Below, piece by piece: positions 1 to 9,194 of a DNA stretch of 64,000 nt. This DNA is from Psychroflexus salarius (GTDB lineage: Bacteria > Bacteroidota > Bacteroidia > Flavobacteriales > Flavobacteriaceae). A program made the translations under genes and the position numbers. Under the pieces are notes generated by a model. That model had not been told where the DNA came from. It made no database searches and worked only from the letters and a program-made list of their open reading frames with translations. The stretch is from positions 22,817 through 86,816 of the forward strand of contig NZ_FQTW01000009.1 of NCBI RefSeq assembly GCF_900129035.1, given 5' to 3'. Within the stretch, counting starts at the first letter, position 1. Each line of letters begins with the position of its first letter.

Positions 1-617
1 ATGGTTTGGTCATGTGCATGCGGCTTTAATTGATTGAAATAATGCCAAGTTGCCTCATAATTATGATGACCATCAATGTAAATTAAATCATAGGTTTTAG
101 TTGGTGCAAGACTTTTGATCAATTGGTTGAAGTTACTCTTGTGCGTTGAAATTTGTGATGTACAGTTGAAGTTTTTGAACAAGATTTCAGCACGTTTTAG
201 GGTATTTGGGCAGGCTTCTACTGTATCAAGCTTTACATGGTTATTTAGCGTCATGGCTAAACTTCCTAAACCTAAAGAGGTGCCGAGCTCTAATGCATTT
301 TCAATTTTTAAATAACTACAAATGCGATTGAGCAATTGGGCTCTTTTTTGAGTAATGCCAACATTTTTAGCAATTTGGTTAACTGCTCTTTGGTTGGTTT
401 TGAAAACACGAGAGCCAGCGCCAAAGTCTTCAACAGAAATTAAAGTTTTATCGTTTAAAAGTTCAAGTTTTGCAAGCTTCCATGTTTTATAGGCTTTTCG
501 AGGCGATTTATCGTAAAAGCATTGTGTAACTAATTTGTAAACGAAAGGTGAGTGCACGCCATGCTGATTTTTAGAGTTCAGCAAAAAATTGAGATATGAA
601 TAAATTTGATGTTTCAT
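1..617 (-). CDS. class I SAM-dependent methyltransferase (3' end outside window)
   Basis: The reading frame opens with ATG at 617 and stays open to the window edge, so about 205 residues are present and the C-terminus is missing. The N-terminal part has the HGVHSPFV block seen in a Bacteroidota methyltransferase family. The Rossmann motif I region follows at about residue 110 (ALELGTSLGLGS), then the acidic ribose-binding position (TVEACP) and a motif with YDLIYIDGHHNYE near residue 185. This pattern fits an O-methyltransferase-like fold using S-adenosylmethionine; the substrate is not predictable. It is transcribed away from the neighbouring small membrane gene. Confidence 0.8.
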   Translation of the reverse strand, partial: MKHQIYSYLNFLLNSKNQHGVHSPFVYKLVTQCFYDKSPRKAYKTWKLAKLELLNDKTLISVEDFGAGSRVFKTNQRAVNQIAKNVGITQKRAQLLNRICSYLKIENALELGTSLGLGSLAMTLNNHVKLDTVEACPNTLKRAEILFKNFNCTSQISTHKSNFNQLIKSLAPTKTYDLIYIDGHHNYEATWHYFNQLKPHAHDQT

Positions 618-720
618 CACATGGCTAAATTAAACTTTTAATTAAAATAACTCAAAACTGATTTTAATCATGTTTTAAGTATTGTTGAGCTGTTATTTTT
701 GCTGTACAAAACATAAAGCT

Positions 721-894
721 ATGTATTCACTTTTATCAACTCTTTTAGTTAATTGGTCTAATGGTGCATTTATTATGACCGTAATTTTTGGACTTGTTAT
801 TTTAGGTTTAATAGGTGCTGTAATTATTTTTATCAATAACAGCATTAAAAAAGATCAACGTAAGAAAAAAGAGCTTGAAGAACAACAAAATTAG
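721..894 (+). CDS. small single-pass membrane protein
   Basis: This 57-residue protein starts at the ATG at 721; an in-frame TTG at 682 would add a Cys-rich leader that looks unnatural. It has one hydrophobic helix of about 22 residues (from FIMTVIFGLVILGLIGAVII) followed by a Lys/Glu-rich cytoplasmic tail. Small proteins of this shape with a WSNGAFIM-like start are common in Flavobacteriaceae but have no assigned role. A strong intrinsic terminator follows 56 bp after the stop, so it is probably a monocistronic transcript. Function unknown. Confidence 0.6.
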   Translation: MYSLLSTLLVNWSNGAFIMTVIFGLVILGLIGAVIIFINNSIKKDQRKKKELEEQQN

Positions 895-902
895 CCAAAC
901 GC

Positions 903-925
903 ATTAATGTTTAATCAACATTAAT
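903..925. repeat. 9-bp inverted repeat downstream of small gene
   Basis: ATTAATGTT and its exact complement AACATTAAT flank a 5-nt loop. There is no T tract directly after it; the true terminator lies 25 bp further on. It may be an RNA 3'-end structure or chance in AT-rich DNA. Confidence 0.3.
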
Positions 926-950
926 ATTTCATAGTAATAGGATTTTTTTA

Positions 951-975
951 GGCACCAGTTTTCTGGTGCCTTTTT
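951..975 (+). terminator. intrinsic terminator
   Basis: An 8-bp perfect stem (GGCACCAG/CTGGTGCC) with a TTTT loop is followed by five T. It terminates the small membrane gene before the convergent ABC-F gene. Confidence 0.85.
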
Positions 976-982
976 AGTTAAT

Positions 983-2863
983 TTAGGCATCAATCTTCAT
1001 AGAAATCTCAAACCATTTTTCGGTTTTTTGGTCAATTTTATCGCTGATGTCTTGAAGTTTGATTGAGTTTTCTTTAATTTCTTCTGGACTTAAGTCGTTT
1101 AGGAATTTTGCTTCCAGTTGCTCTTTTTCGCGTTCAAGCTTTTTGATGTCACTTTCCAGCCGCTTATATTCTTTTTGCTCTTGATAACTTAGTTTAGATG
1201 TTGTTGATGCTTTTAGAGTAACTTCAGCAGGAGTTGAAGTTTTTTCATTAGATTGTGCATATTTTTCGTTTTGTTCTAATTGTTTGATGGCGCGATAATC
1301 AGAATAATTTCCGGGGAAGTCCGTGATTTTTTTATCACCAAATACAAATAAGTGATCCACAATTTTATCCATAAAATACCGATCGTGAGAAACCACAATT
1401 AAGCAACCTGGATAGTCGAGTAAAAACTGTTCTAATACATTTAAGGTAATAATGTCAAGATCGTTAGTAGGTTCGTCAAGAATTAAAAAGTTAGGATTTT
1501 GAATTAAAACGGTACATAAATAAAGTCGTTTTTTTTCGCCACCACTTAACTTTTCTACAAAATCGTATTGCTTTTTTCGGTCGAATAAAAACTGTTCGAG
1601 CAATTGTTGAGCTGAAATTTTTCGGCCCTTTTTTAGTGGAATATAATCGCCATATTCCCGTATTACATCAATTACTTTTTGTTGCGGTTTTGGCTTGATG
1701 CCGCTTTGGGTGTAATAGCCAATTTTAATGGTTTCACCGATGACCACTTTTCCTGAATCTGGATTATTTTTTCCGGTAAGGATGTTTAGAAAAGTTGATT
1801 TTCCTGTACCGTTTTTACCTATAATGCCAATGCGTTCGCCACGTTTAAATACATAGTCAAAATTTTGGAACAAGACTTTGTCGTCATAGGCTTTAGAAAT
1901 TTTATGTAATTCAATGACCTTAGAACCTAAACGTTCCATGTTAATTTCAAGATTAACTTTGTGGTCTTTACGGCAATTAGTCGCTCTATCTTTAATATCT
2001 TGAAAATTTTCGATACGTGACTTAGATTTGGTTGTTCTCGCTTTAGGTTGCCGACGCATCCATTCAAGTTCTGATTTGTATAGCTGTTTAGCTTTAGCAA
2101 GATTAGTGGCTTCTGTTTCCATACGGTTGGCGCGATGCTCTACATAATAGGCATAATTGCCTTTATATGGGTAAAGTTGCTGTTGGTCAAGCTCAATAAT
2201 ATGGTTGCAAACACGATCTAAAAAATAGCGATCGTGTGTTACCATAAACAAGGTAAGCGAACTTGATTTGAGGTAATCTTCAAGCCATTCGATCATTTCT
2301 AAATCTAAATGGTTAGTCGGTTCATCAAGAATTAATAAGTCAGGTTGATTTAAGATTAAATTGGCCAATGCTAAGCGTTTACGTTGGCCACCAGATAAAT
2401 CACTTATTTTTTGGTCTAAGTTGTCTAATTTTAATTTACTTAAAATTTGTTTATAATCTGTTTCAAAATCCCAAGCTTGTAAGGCTTCCATTTTATCGAA
2501 GGTTTTCTGCATTGCTTCAGCATTATCAGGATTTTTTAAAGCTTTGTTGTAAGCATCAATAGCTTTGAGAGTTGGGTTTTCAGCAGCAAATATGCTTTCT
2601 TCAACAGTGAGCGATTGATCTAGTTGTGGTTCTTGAGATAAATAACCAAGTTTTAAGTCTTTTCGTTTGACAACTTGGCCGCTGTCAGGTTCATCAAAAC
2701 CAGCAATAATGTTTAATAATGAAGTTTTCCCAGAGCCATTTTTAGCGATTAAAGCCATTTTTTGACCTTGGTTAATGCCAAAAGATAAGTCGCTAAATAA
2801 AACTAAAGTTCCATAAGATTTTGAAATTTGTTCTACCGAAAGTAATGCTGATGGCGTTTCCAT
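983..2863 (-). CDS. uup: ABC-F family ATPase (Uup-like)
   Basis: This 626-residue soluble protein has two ABC ATPase domains and no membrane segments, the ABC-F layout. Domain 1 has Walker A (AKNGSGKTS, about residue 42), signature LSGGQRKRLALA and Walker B LLILDEPTNHLD. Domain 2 has GKNGTGKST, LSGGEKKRLYL and LILDEPTNDLD. A charged linker lies between the domains, and a C-terminal Lys/Glu coiled coil (about residues 550-620) is typical of Uup. ABC-F proteins act on ribosomes or on replication intermediates; Uup is linked to branched DNA and ribosome assembly. Both catalytic sites look intact. It is convergent with the upstream small gene. Confidence 0.9.
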   Translation of the reverse strand: METPSALLSVEQISKSYGTLVLFSDLSFGINQGQKMALIAKNGSGKTSLLNIIAGFDEPDSGQVVKRKDLKLGYLSQEPQLDQSLTVEESIFAAENPTLKAIDAYNKALKNPDNAEAMQKTFDKMEALQAWDFETDYKQILSKLKLDNLDQKISDLSGGQRKRLALANLILNQPDLLILDEPTNHLDLEMIEWLEDYLKSSSLTLFMVTHDRYFLDRVCNHIIELDQQQLYPYKGNYAYYVEHRANRMETEATNLAKAKQLYKSELEWMRRQPKARTTKSKSRIENFQDIKDRATNCRKDHKVNLEINMERLGSKVIELHKISKAYDDKVLFQNFDYVFKRGERIGIIGKNGTGKSTFLNILTGKNNPDSGKVVIGETIKIGYYTQSGIKPKPQQKVIDVIREYGDYIPLKKGRKISAQQLLEQFLFDRKKQYDFVEKLSGGEKKRLYLCTVLIQNPNFLILDEPTNDLDIITLNVLEQFLLDYPGCLIVVSHDRYFMDKIVDHLFVFGDKKITDFPGNYSDYRAIKQLEQNEKYAQSNEKTSTPAEVTLKASTTSKLSYQEQKEYKRLESDIKKLEREKEQLEAKFLNDLSPEEIKENSIKLQDISDKIDQKTEKWFEISMKIDA

Positions 2864-3053
2864 GTCAAATTTTTTGCGAATGTAGTGTAAATATCAATTG
2901 CTAAAAAATTCGATCTATGAATAAAGTATACCTAAATTTACCAGTTTTTAGCTGCTTTACTCTTCTTTTATTAAAGCAATGATTTGTTTGAAGCGTGAAA
3001 AGTTAATCTAAAGTTAGGATAATATTATAAACGATTTTAAACTTCAGTTGAAG

Positions 3054-5498
3054 TTAAACCGATTTGAACACTCGTCTTGCCAATGAATTAACATCAATAA
3101 AATACTGCAATCTTATTGATAAAGTATGTTGCGTATTTTGCTGAAACAATTGATCTAAACTCGTATTAAAGTCAGCTTCAGCCTGATTGGTGTTTCTAAA
3201 TAATTGGTTGCGATATAAAGCGGTTAAAAAACTACCTGGTGCAAATTGCCAAGAATAACTCAAATCGATATTCCACGTGCTAAAATTAATATCTGGGCTA
3301 GAGTCTAAGTCTGTTTTAGGCAGATTGGGGTTTTCGATTAAACGCCCATTTGCTTGTAGATTATACATATTAATATCGTATAAAACGGTGTCCCAATAGT
3401 GTCTAAATTGAAGTTTTAAGGCGTTAAACGGATTAAAGGTGTAGTTTGCATTGATGCTATTTTCAATGATTTTTCGATCACGTTCACCAAAAATGGGTTG
3501 GTTATTAAAAAATGTTGCAAATCCACGATCGTTAATCGTTTCATTAATGGTAAATTCATAAGTCATAAAAAATGCATCATTAAATCGAAACCGCGGCTCT
3601 ACGTTGATGCGGTATGATGTTGTGTTTCGGTTTTCTTCAAAAAAAGTTCCTGCATTTAAACGGAGATCTAATGCAAATGCACGGTTGTAATTACTTGAAA
3701 TAAATCCGCCAACATCAATAACATTTTCGTAGATAAAATAACGGCCATCAACACGTGGTTCAAAATAATCATATTGTTTTCCAGGCTCTAAGCTGAAATT
3801 AAATCCGAATGAATCTAGCTTTAAAGTGTTTGCAAAAAAATTACCATTAACCTTTAAACCTGTAAATGTATTTGGGTTAGCCAAGCGTTCATAATTAACA
3901 TCTAAACTGTATTGATAATTTTGAAAATACTGTGTTGGTTCAAACTCACGATAAGAAACTTCAGCATAGCTGTTATTGTAGTTATTTCTTAACAATAAAC
4001 CTAAATCATTAATATCGAATTTTTTATCAGCATAATCTTGACCTAATGCAAATCTAAAATTACCACCAACCTTAGCGACTTCAGCTGTGGCACTGTAGCC
4101 ACTTTTAGGTTGATTGGTATCACTTAATTGACTCGTTTTTGCTTCAGCTGAAATTGCATAGGTATTCGATTTATTAATTAAATTCAATAAGGCACCGGTC
4201 ACATTAGCATCTCTAAAATCACCTTGTCTAGAAACATTCGTATTAATTAAACTCACCGATGAGTTTCGGTTAAATTGTTGGTCTAAAACCAAAATATTGT
4301 AATTGGTCAATGGCTCTACTAATTCACGCCGGTTTAAACCACTAATGGTATCTCTAATATTGACGTATGTTTTTTCAGTTAAAGCGTTAAAAACACCAAT
4401 TCCTAGGCCATTTTTTAAACGACCAGATAACTTTGCAGCATTAATTAAGTCTACTTTTGAAGGTCTGCTTTGTAGTTGTTCACTTTCATTTAAATTGACT
4501 TGGCCTGTTGGTGCACTACCAATCCGACGTGAAAAAAACAGGTTACCTTTGGTAAACAAATCAATGCCTTCCATAAAAAATTGGCGTTGTTCTGCAAAGG
4601 TTTGTTCAAAAGGCCCTAAGTTAAGCACAACATCATCAAAACGTGCTTGGCTAAAATCTGGAATTAAAGTCGCATCAAGCGTAATATTATCGGTTATACC
4701 GTATTTAATATCCATCCCAAATTTTAAATCTGTTGAGGTTGTGTTGGTATTTTGGTTGACTAAGCCAGTTGTAAATGGATATAAATTAAGGCGTAAAGGC
4801 GGTTTAAGGTTTTTAATTCCTGTTAATTCGCCATGATAAATTCCTTCGTAAGCTTTGGTGGGATCAATGGCATTCCAGGCGTATTCAGAGCGTTTGCGTC
4901 TAAAAAATCGTTTAAATTGTACGCCCCAAGTTTGAATGTCATCTTTTGGAAAACGTAAACTGCGGTAAGGAATTAGCAGTTCAAGCTGCCAACCAAAATC
5001 AGTTAATTGTACAGCGCTTTCCCAAACCGCATTCCATCCGAAATCTTGCCCTAAACTTGGACTCGATAAAGCATCGGCTTGAACACCAGAACTAAATACA
5101 ATAAATTGGGTATCGTTTTGGGCGTCGTTATTAGGGTTTAAAACAAGCGTAAAATAGTCGGTTTGGCCAAATTCATCACGTTTGGTGAGCTGATTCATCA
5201 TTAAACTTGGCTCGTCATAGAGTTTAGCCGCAAGGTAAATGCCTTTTTTATTATAAAATAATTTGACTTCAGTTTTGATTTTATCATCAGCTTGAAGCCC
5301 TATGTTAGGGGTAAATTGAGTGAAATTGGTAGCCTTTGGTAAATTTTGCCAAATGCTATCACTCAAATTCCCATCGATGATGGCAGAAGCTTCGGTTGAA
5401 GTGATTTTATACTGCTTTTTTGTTTGTGATAAAACGCTAAAATTCAGTATTAAACTTAAAACAAATAGAAGTTGAAATTGCTTAAATGTAAAGTTCAT
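3054..5498 (-). CDS. DUF5916 outer-membrane protein with CBM9-like N-terminus
   Basis: This 814-residue protein begins with a signal peptide (residues 1-24, ending SVLSQ). The CBM9-like/DOMON domain follows (about 30-230; IIDGNLSDSIWQNLP is its typical opening). The remainder has alternating aromatic and hydrophobic strands fitting DUF5916, predicted to form an outer-membrane beta barrel. FFMEGIDLF near residue 310 is a hallmark of the family. Its substrate is unknown; the family is widespread in Bacteroidota and may bind glycans or haem-like ligands. It is divergent from the ars operon across a short intergenic region and does not appear to belong to it. Confidence 0.85.
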   Translation of the reverse strand: MNFTFKQFQLLFVLSLILNFSVLSQTKKQYKITSTEASAIIDGNLSDSIWQNLPKATNFTQFTPNIGLQADDKIKTEVKLFYNKKGIYLAAKLYDEPSLMMNQLTKRDEFGQTDYFTLVLNPNNDAQNDTQFIVFSSGVQADALSSPSLGQDFGWNAVWESAVQLTDFGWQLELLIPYRSLRFPKDDIQTWGVQFKRFFRRKRSEYAWNAIDPTKAYEGIYHGELTGIKNLKPPLRLNLYPFTTGLVNQNTNTTSTDLKFGMDIKYGITDNITLDATLIPDFSQARFDDVVLNLGPFEQTFAEQRQFFMEGIDLFTKGNLFFSRRIGSAPTGQVNLNESEQLQSRPSKVDLINAAKLSGRLKNGLGIGVFNALTEKTYVNIRDTISGLNRRELVEPLTNYNILVLDQQFNRNSSVSLINTNVSRQGDFRDANVTGALLNLINKSNTYAISAEAKTSQLSDTNQPKSGYSATAEVAKVGGNFRFALGQDYADKKFDINDLGLLLRNNYNNSYAEVSYREFEPTQYFQNYQYSLDVNYERLANPNTFTGLKVNGNFFANTLKLDSFGFNFSLEPGKQYDYFEPRVDGRYFIYENVIDVGGFISSNYNRAFALDLRLNAGTFFEENRNTTSYRINVEPRFRFNDAFFMTYEFTINETINDRGFATFFNNQPIFGERDRKIIENSINANYTFNPFNALKLQFRHYWDTVLYDINMYNLQANGRLIENPNLPKTDLDSSPDINFSTWNIDLSYSWQFAPGSFLTALYRNQLFRNTNQAEADFNTSLDQLFQQNTQHTLSIRLQYFIDVNSLARRVFKSV

Positions 5499-5582
5499 TT
5501 GCTGAGTTTAAAATCATCTATATTTTGACCACAAGTTTAATTAAAAGTTGAAAAAACTTGGCTGAAATATTTTATAATCGTA

Positions 5583-5594
5583 ATATTGCAATAT
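5583..5594. promoter_or_regulatory. candidate ArsR operator
   Basis: A perfect 12-bp palindrome, ATATTGCAATAT, lies 12 bp upstream of the arsR ATG at 5607. ArsR/SmtB proteins repress by binding short AT-rich dyads over their own promoters, so autoregulation is the natural reading. The link to ArsR is inferred from position. Confidence 0.5.
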
Positions 5595-5606
5595 ATAATT
5601 TTAACG

Positions 5607-5939
5607 ATGGGAATTACGAAATCAAATTTATTTACAGAAGACCAAAACCAATTAGCTAAAGTAGCCAAAGTTTTAGGACATCCAGCGCGAATAGCCATTT
5701 TAGATGTTTTATTAACAGCCGAAACTTGTATTTGTGGCGACTTGGTTGAAGAACTGGGTTTAGCACAAGCAACGATTAGTCAACACTTACGAGAATTAAA
5801 GTCGGTTGGTATTATTCAAGGAAATATTGAAGGTAAATCGGTTTGTTATTGTATTAATCCTGAACAATGGCAGTATATAAGCCATCAATTTACAAAGATG
5901 TTTCAACGTTTCCCATCATCACATTCAGATTGTTGTTAA
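5607..5939 (+). CDS. arsR: ArsR-family arsenic-responsive repressor
   Basis: The ATG at 5607 gives 110 residues; a TTG 21 bp upstream lies inside the candidate operator and is less likely. The winged helix spans about residues 14-90 (LGHPARIAILDVLL, then AQATISQHLRELKSVGII as the recognition helix). The thiol pair Cys41-Ile-Cys43 (ETCICGDL) sits where classical ArsR binds As(III) or Sb(III). The protein ends in DCC, adding a possible third thiol site. It is the first gene of an operon with DUF6428, ACR3 and arsenate reductase, so it should derepress efflux when arsenite is present. Confidence 0.93.
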   Translation: MGITKSNLFTEDQNQLAKVAKVLGHPARIAILDVLLTAETCICGDLVEELGLAQATISQHLRELKSVGIIQGNIEGKSVCYCINPEQWQYISHQFTKMFQRFPSSHSDCC

Positions 5940-5956
5940 TTAAAAATAAAATTAAA

Positions 5957-6409
5957 ATGACCTTACAAGAAGTTAAATCACATTTAGAAAACTTAGAAAG
6001 TTTAAAATTTCAACTGCCAGATGGCAGTATTGTTCCAGAGCATTTTCATGTGACTGAAGTTGGTGAAGTGACCAAACACTTTATTGATTGTGGCGGCACT
6101 ATTCGTCATGAAAAAGTAGCGAATTTTCAGCTTTGGACGGCAGATGATGTTGATCACCGTTTACAGCCTCAAAAATTGAAAAATATTATTTCTTTATCAG
6201 AACGTCAACTTCAGCTGAATCCCAATTTAAACGTAGAAGTCGAATACCAAGGCAGCACAATAGGAAAATATCATTTAGAATTTAACGATGGTAAGTTCCA
6301 ATTAGTTTCAACGCTAACAGATTGTTTAGCAAAAGACAAGTGTGGAATTCCTGAACCTCAGGAACAAGAAAAAGCTACAGCTTGTGATCCTAATTCTGGT
6401 TGCTGTTAA
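5957..6409 (+). CDS. DUF6428 family protein of the ars operon
   Basis: The 150-residue protein starts at the ATG at 5957, 17 bp after arsR; a longer in-frame version would overlap arsR. It resembles the DUF6428 family found beside ArsR/ACR3 genes in Flavobacteriia. It has HFHVTEVGEVTKHFIDCGG near residue 28. The C-terminus carries three scattered Cys and ends CDPNSGCC, which resembles a soft-metal site. It has no signal peptide or membrane segment, so it is cytoplasmic. Its biochemical role is not established; a metalloid-binding accessory or chaperone role is my inference. Confidence 0.75.
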   Translation: MTLQEVKSHLENLESLKFQLPDGSIVPEHFHVTEVGEVTKHFIDCGGTIRHEKVANFQLWTADDVDHRLQPQKLKNIISLSERQLQLNPNLNVEVEYQGSTIGKYHLEFNDGKFQLVSTLTDCLAKDKCGIPEPQEQEKATACDPNSGCC

Positions 6410-6412
6410 ATT

Positions 6413-7423
6413 ATGGGTTTTTTTGAGCGTTACCTTAGTATTTGGGTGGTCTTATGTATTGTAGCCGGTATAGGTTTAGGTTATGTCGCTGGTGACAGCA
6501 TTTCCGTTATCAGCGACTTAACTTATGCTAATGTTAATTTGCCTGTCGCTATTTTAGTGTGGTTAATGATTTACCCAATGATGATGCAAATCGATTTTTC
6601 TTCCTTAAAAAATATACATCAACATCGTAAAGGTTTAGGCCTAACTTTAGTGGTTAATTGGCTTATCAAACCCTTTTCAATGGCCTTTTTTGCGTGGTTA
6701 TTTTTAGATCAAATTTTTCATGCTTATTTAACACCAGATCAAGCTAGCCAATATATTGCAGGCGCTATAATTTTAGGTGCTGCGCCTTGCACGGCAATGG
6801 TTTTTGTGTGGTCTTATTTAACTAAAGGTGATGCTAATTATACCTTAGTTCAAGTTTCGATTAACGATTTAATTTTGCTAGTCGCTTTTATACCAATTGT
6901 CAAGTTTTTATTAGGTGTCACTAATATTGAAATTCCCTATGAAACATTACTAACGTCAGTGCTGATTTTTGTAGTGATACCACTTTTAGCAGGCTATTTA
7001 TCCAATAAATTTTTAATTAAAAAATATGGTAAAGACTGGTTTGCTCATCGGTTTTTACCTGTTTTAAAACCACTTTCTATCTTGGCCTTGCTTACAACAT
7101 TAGTTTTATTATTTGCTTTTCAAGGCCAAACCATTGTCGAAAAACCTTTTGATATTTTGTTAATCGCCGTGCCCTTAACCATTCAAACTTATGTAATTTT
7201 CTTTTTAAGTTGGTTTGCAGGTCGGTTTTTAAAACTAAAACATCGTATTTGTGCGCCATCGGCAATGATTGGTGCCAGTAACTTTTTTGAACTAGCTGTG
7301 GCGGTAGCTATTGCCTTGTTTGGTCTTAATTCGGGTGCTGCTTTAGCAACCGTTGTAGGTGTTTTAATTGAAGTTCCTGTTATGTTATCGCTTGTGGCCA
7401 TTGCCAATAAATGGCGGTATTGA
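6413..7423 (+). CDS. acr3: ACR3-type arsenite efflux permease
   Basis: This 336-residue protein has about ten hydrophobic helices and starts 3 bp after DUF6428. It matches ACR3 of the bile/arsenite/riboflavin transporter superfamily. [13 protein letters not shown] places the conserved Cys at residue 126 in the middle of a helix, equivalent to the Cys essential for As(III) transport in characterised ACR3 proteins. The segment with [18 protein letters not shown] is the other family signature. It exports arsenite using the membrane potential and works with the arsenate reductase encoded next. Length is normal for the family. Confidence 0.95.
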   Translation: MGFFERYLSIWVVLCIVAGIGLGYVAGDSISVISDLTYANVNLPVAILVWLMIYPMMMQIDFSSLKNIHQHRKGLGLTLVVNWLIKPFSMAFFAWLFLDQIFHAYLTPDQASQYIAGAIILGAAPCTAMVFVWSYLTKGDANYTLVQVSINDLILLVAFIPIVKFLLGVTNIEIPYETLLTSVLIFVVIPLLAGYLSNKFLIKKYGKDWFAHRFLPVLKPLSILALLTTLVLLFAFQGQTIVEKPFDILLIAVPLTIQTYVIFFLSWFAGRFLKLKHRICAPSAMIGASNFFELAVAVAIALFGLNSGAALATVVGVLIEVPVMLSLVAIANKWRY

Positions 7424-7454
7424 ATATAAGCTAGGCTGAAAAAACCTATTACTT

Positions 7455-8084
7455 ATGAAACAAATCGGAAATTATGGCGAACATTTTAAAGCTGAAGAAT
7501 CTAAACTTTCACCTGAGCGAATTGCTTTATTAAAACGTGCGGCATCAGCCATTTCAGTTGAAGTAACCGAACAAAACACACCGGTTAAACTCATGTTTAT
7601 TTGCACACATAATTCACGCCGGAGCCAGTTAGCGCAAGCTTGGGCGTTTGTTTTTGCAGAACACTATTTCCCAAATGTTTTTGAGGTGTATTCTGGCGGA
7701 ACTGAAGTGACAGCTTGCCATCTGAATACTCTTAAATCCCTAATAAATCTAGGGTTTGATGTGCAAACCAGAGAAACTTCAACTGGAAACGCTAAACATG
7801 GCCTGAAGTTTCATAATCGTTCTTTAAGTTTATATTCAAAACTATATAATTCCGCTGAACATCCATCAAATCATTTTATCGCTTTTATGACTTGTGCTCA
7901 GGCATCTGAAAATTGTCCTGTAGTGTTTGGTGCAAAGCATCGATTCAATTTCAATTTTGAAGATCCTAAACGTTTTGATGAAACGCCAAATGCTATAATT
8001 GAATACGAGAAAACTGCACTAGAAATCGGACGAGAACTTCATTTTTTATTCAATTTAATAAAACATCAAACTCGCACTAATTAA
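7455..8084 (+). CDS. arsC: thioredoxin-coupled arsenate reductase (LMW-PTPase fold)
   Basis: The 209-residue protein has the CX5R phosphatase loop at Cys50-Arg56 (CTHNSRRS). A second Cys pair, Cys147 and Cys154 (TCAQASENC), has the same spacing of seven as Cys82/Cys89 of Staphylococcus aureus ArsC. That triple-Cys relay reduces arsenate to arsenite and is reset by thioredoxin. The N-terminal 40 residues are an extra helical segment, and the central region has insertions compared with the 131-residue ArsC. It is last in the ars operon, and its 3' end overlaps the convergent DUF3667 gene by 30 bp. Confidence 0.85.
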   Translation: MKQIGNYGEHFKAEESKLSPERIALLKRAASAISVEVTEQNTPVKLMFICTHNSRRSQLAQAWAFVFAEHYFPNVFEVYSGGTEVTACHLNTLKSLINLGFDVQTRETSTGNAKHGLKFHNRSLSLYSKLYNSAEHPSNHFIAFMTCAQASENCPVVFGAKHRFNFNFEDPKRFDETPNAIIEYEKTALEIGRELHFLFNLIKHQTRTN

Positions 8085-9050
8085 GCTCACAACAAACAAT
8101 AGACACGTTATTATGTAGAGAAATGCCAATAAAAAGCATTTAACCAATGTTTTGAAAAAGCCTTGTTTGTAAAAATACATCGAGGCCATAATATGGTAGA
8201 TTATAAAAAGATAAATTGAAATTGAGTTAAAACTAGCAGAGTCGTTATTTACCATAAAGTTGATGCTAATTTCAAGGAGTAACAAAAGAAAAAACACACT
8301 TGTTTCGTGAAAGTTGAAGATGAGATGATCAACGTAAGTGAATTTTCGTCTGGCATATAACAGCCAAGAAAAAAGACTGAATATAGGGATAAAACCAAAC
8401 AAGAAAAACGGTAGTTTAGGTAGGATGTAGGTTATAAAATCAGTTGGACTTTTTTCAAGCTTAAAGCTTCCATTAATTAATTTGACTTTGAGCTGGTTGG
8501 TCATAGAATCTTTAAAGCCAAGCTGAGTTCTGATGCTATCATAATTCGACAAACCGCTGTATTTAATATATTGGCCTGTTTTTTGAAAATCGAATGTTTT
8601 AGACTTTTGTCTAGCTAATGCCTTAGCTAAGGAGTCATTTGGTTTTACTAAAAATTCTTTATTGGTTTCATTAACTTGTTGTTGGATTTCATCTACAGGA
8701 ATTAACCAGGTTAACATCAAAAAGAAAATGATAGCAATGCTTATAAAAAACCGAAATGGGTTAACGTATTTAATGCGTTTGCCATGTGTATATTCTAGTG
8801 AAATTTTACCTGGGCGTGTAAAAATAGCGCCGATTGTTTTTCTTAAGCGCGAATCGTATGAGAAAATACCTGCAAAAAACTCTTTTATTAAATCACTAAG
8901 ACTTAACTTTTTGTTGGAATTGCGTTGACCACAATTTGAGCAGTATTGGTCTGAAACATCAATACTGTGCTGGCAATTTAAGCAAACTTCAGAACGAAAC
9001 TCACGTTTAAAACGTTTTGGTTTACCAATTATTTTAGGCCATTTTAACAT
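8055..9050 (-). CDS. DUF3667 membrane protein with N-terminal zinc ribbon
   Basis: This 331-residue protein starts with two CxxC knuckles (CLNC at about residue 23 and CSNC at about 37) forming a zinc ribbon. An amphipathic stretch with TRPGKISLEYTHGKRIKYVNPF is diagnostic of DUF3667. About five transmembrane helices follow in the rest. Function is unknown; the family is common in Bacteroidota. It converges on the ars operon and overlaps it by 30 bp, so both 3' ends are shared and there is no room for a conventional terminator. Confidence 0.82.
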   Translation of the reverse strand: MLKWPKIIGKPKRFKREFRSEVCLNCQHSIDVSDQYCSNCGQRNSNKKLSLSDLIKEFFAGIFSYDSRLRKTIGAIFTRPGKISLEYTHGKRIKYVNPFRFFISIAIIFFLMLTWLIPVDEIQQQVNETNKEFLVKPNDSLAKALARQKSKTFDFQKTGQYIKYSGLSNYDSIRTQLGFKDSMTNQLKVKLINGSFKLEKSPTDFITYILPKLPFFLFGFIPIFSLFSWLLYARRKFTYVDHLIFNFHETSVFFLLLLLEISINFMVNNDSASFNSISIYLFIIYHIMASMYFYKQGFFKTLVKCFLLAFLYIITCLLFVVSLISASLMFY

Positions 9051-9153
9051 ATGGTAAATATAGCAATGAAAATTAATTTGAGTAAATATTAATATGTTTT
9101 ATGTATATGATATAAAGGATAAATAAACAATTATGATGTTTTTAAGATAATAA

Positions 9154-9176
9154 TAATAGTAATACTATTAAATTTG
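9154..9176 (+). promoter_or_regulatory. TetR operon promoter with 17-bp palindrome
   Basis: A perfect 17-bp palindrome (7-bp arms TAATAGT/ACTATTA around AAT, 9154-9170) runs directly into a consensus -7 box TAAATTTG at 9169-9176, 18 bp before the TetR start codon. Placement over the -7 box fits an autoregulatory TetR operator. Confidence 0.6.
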
Positions 9177-9194
9177 CAAAGTAATGTTTCATAA

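Noticed and set aside
4303..4836. 177-residue plus-strand open frame opposite the DUF5916 gene
   Set aside because: It is antisense to a well-supported barrel gene with clear domain matches, and has no family resemblance of its own.
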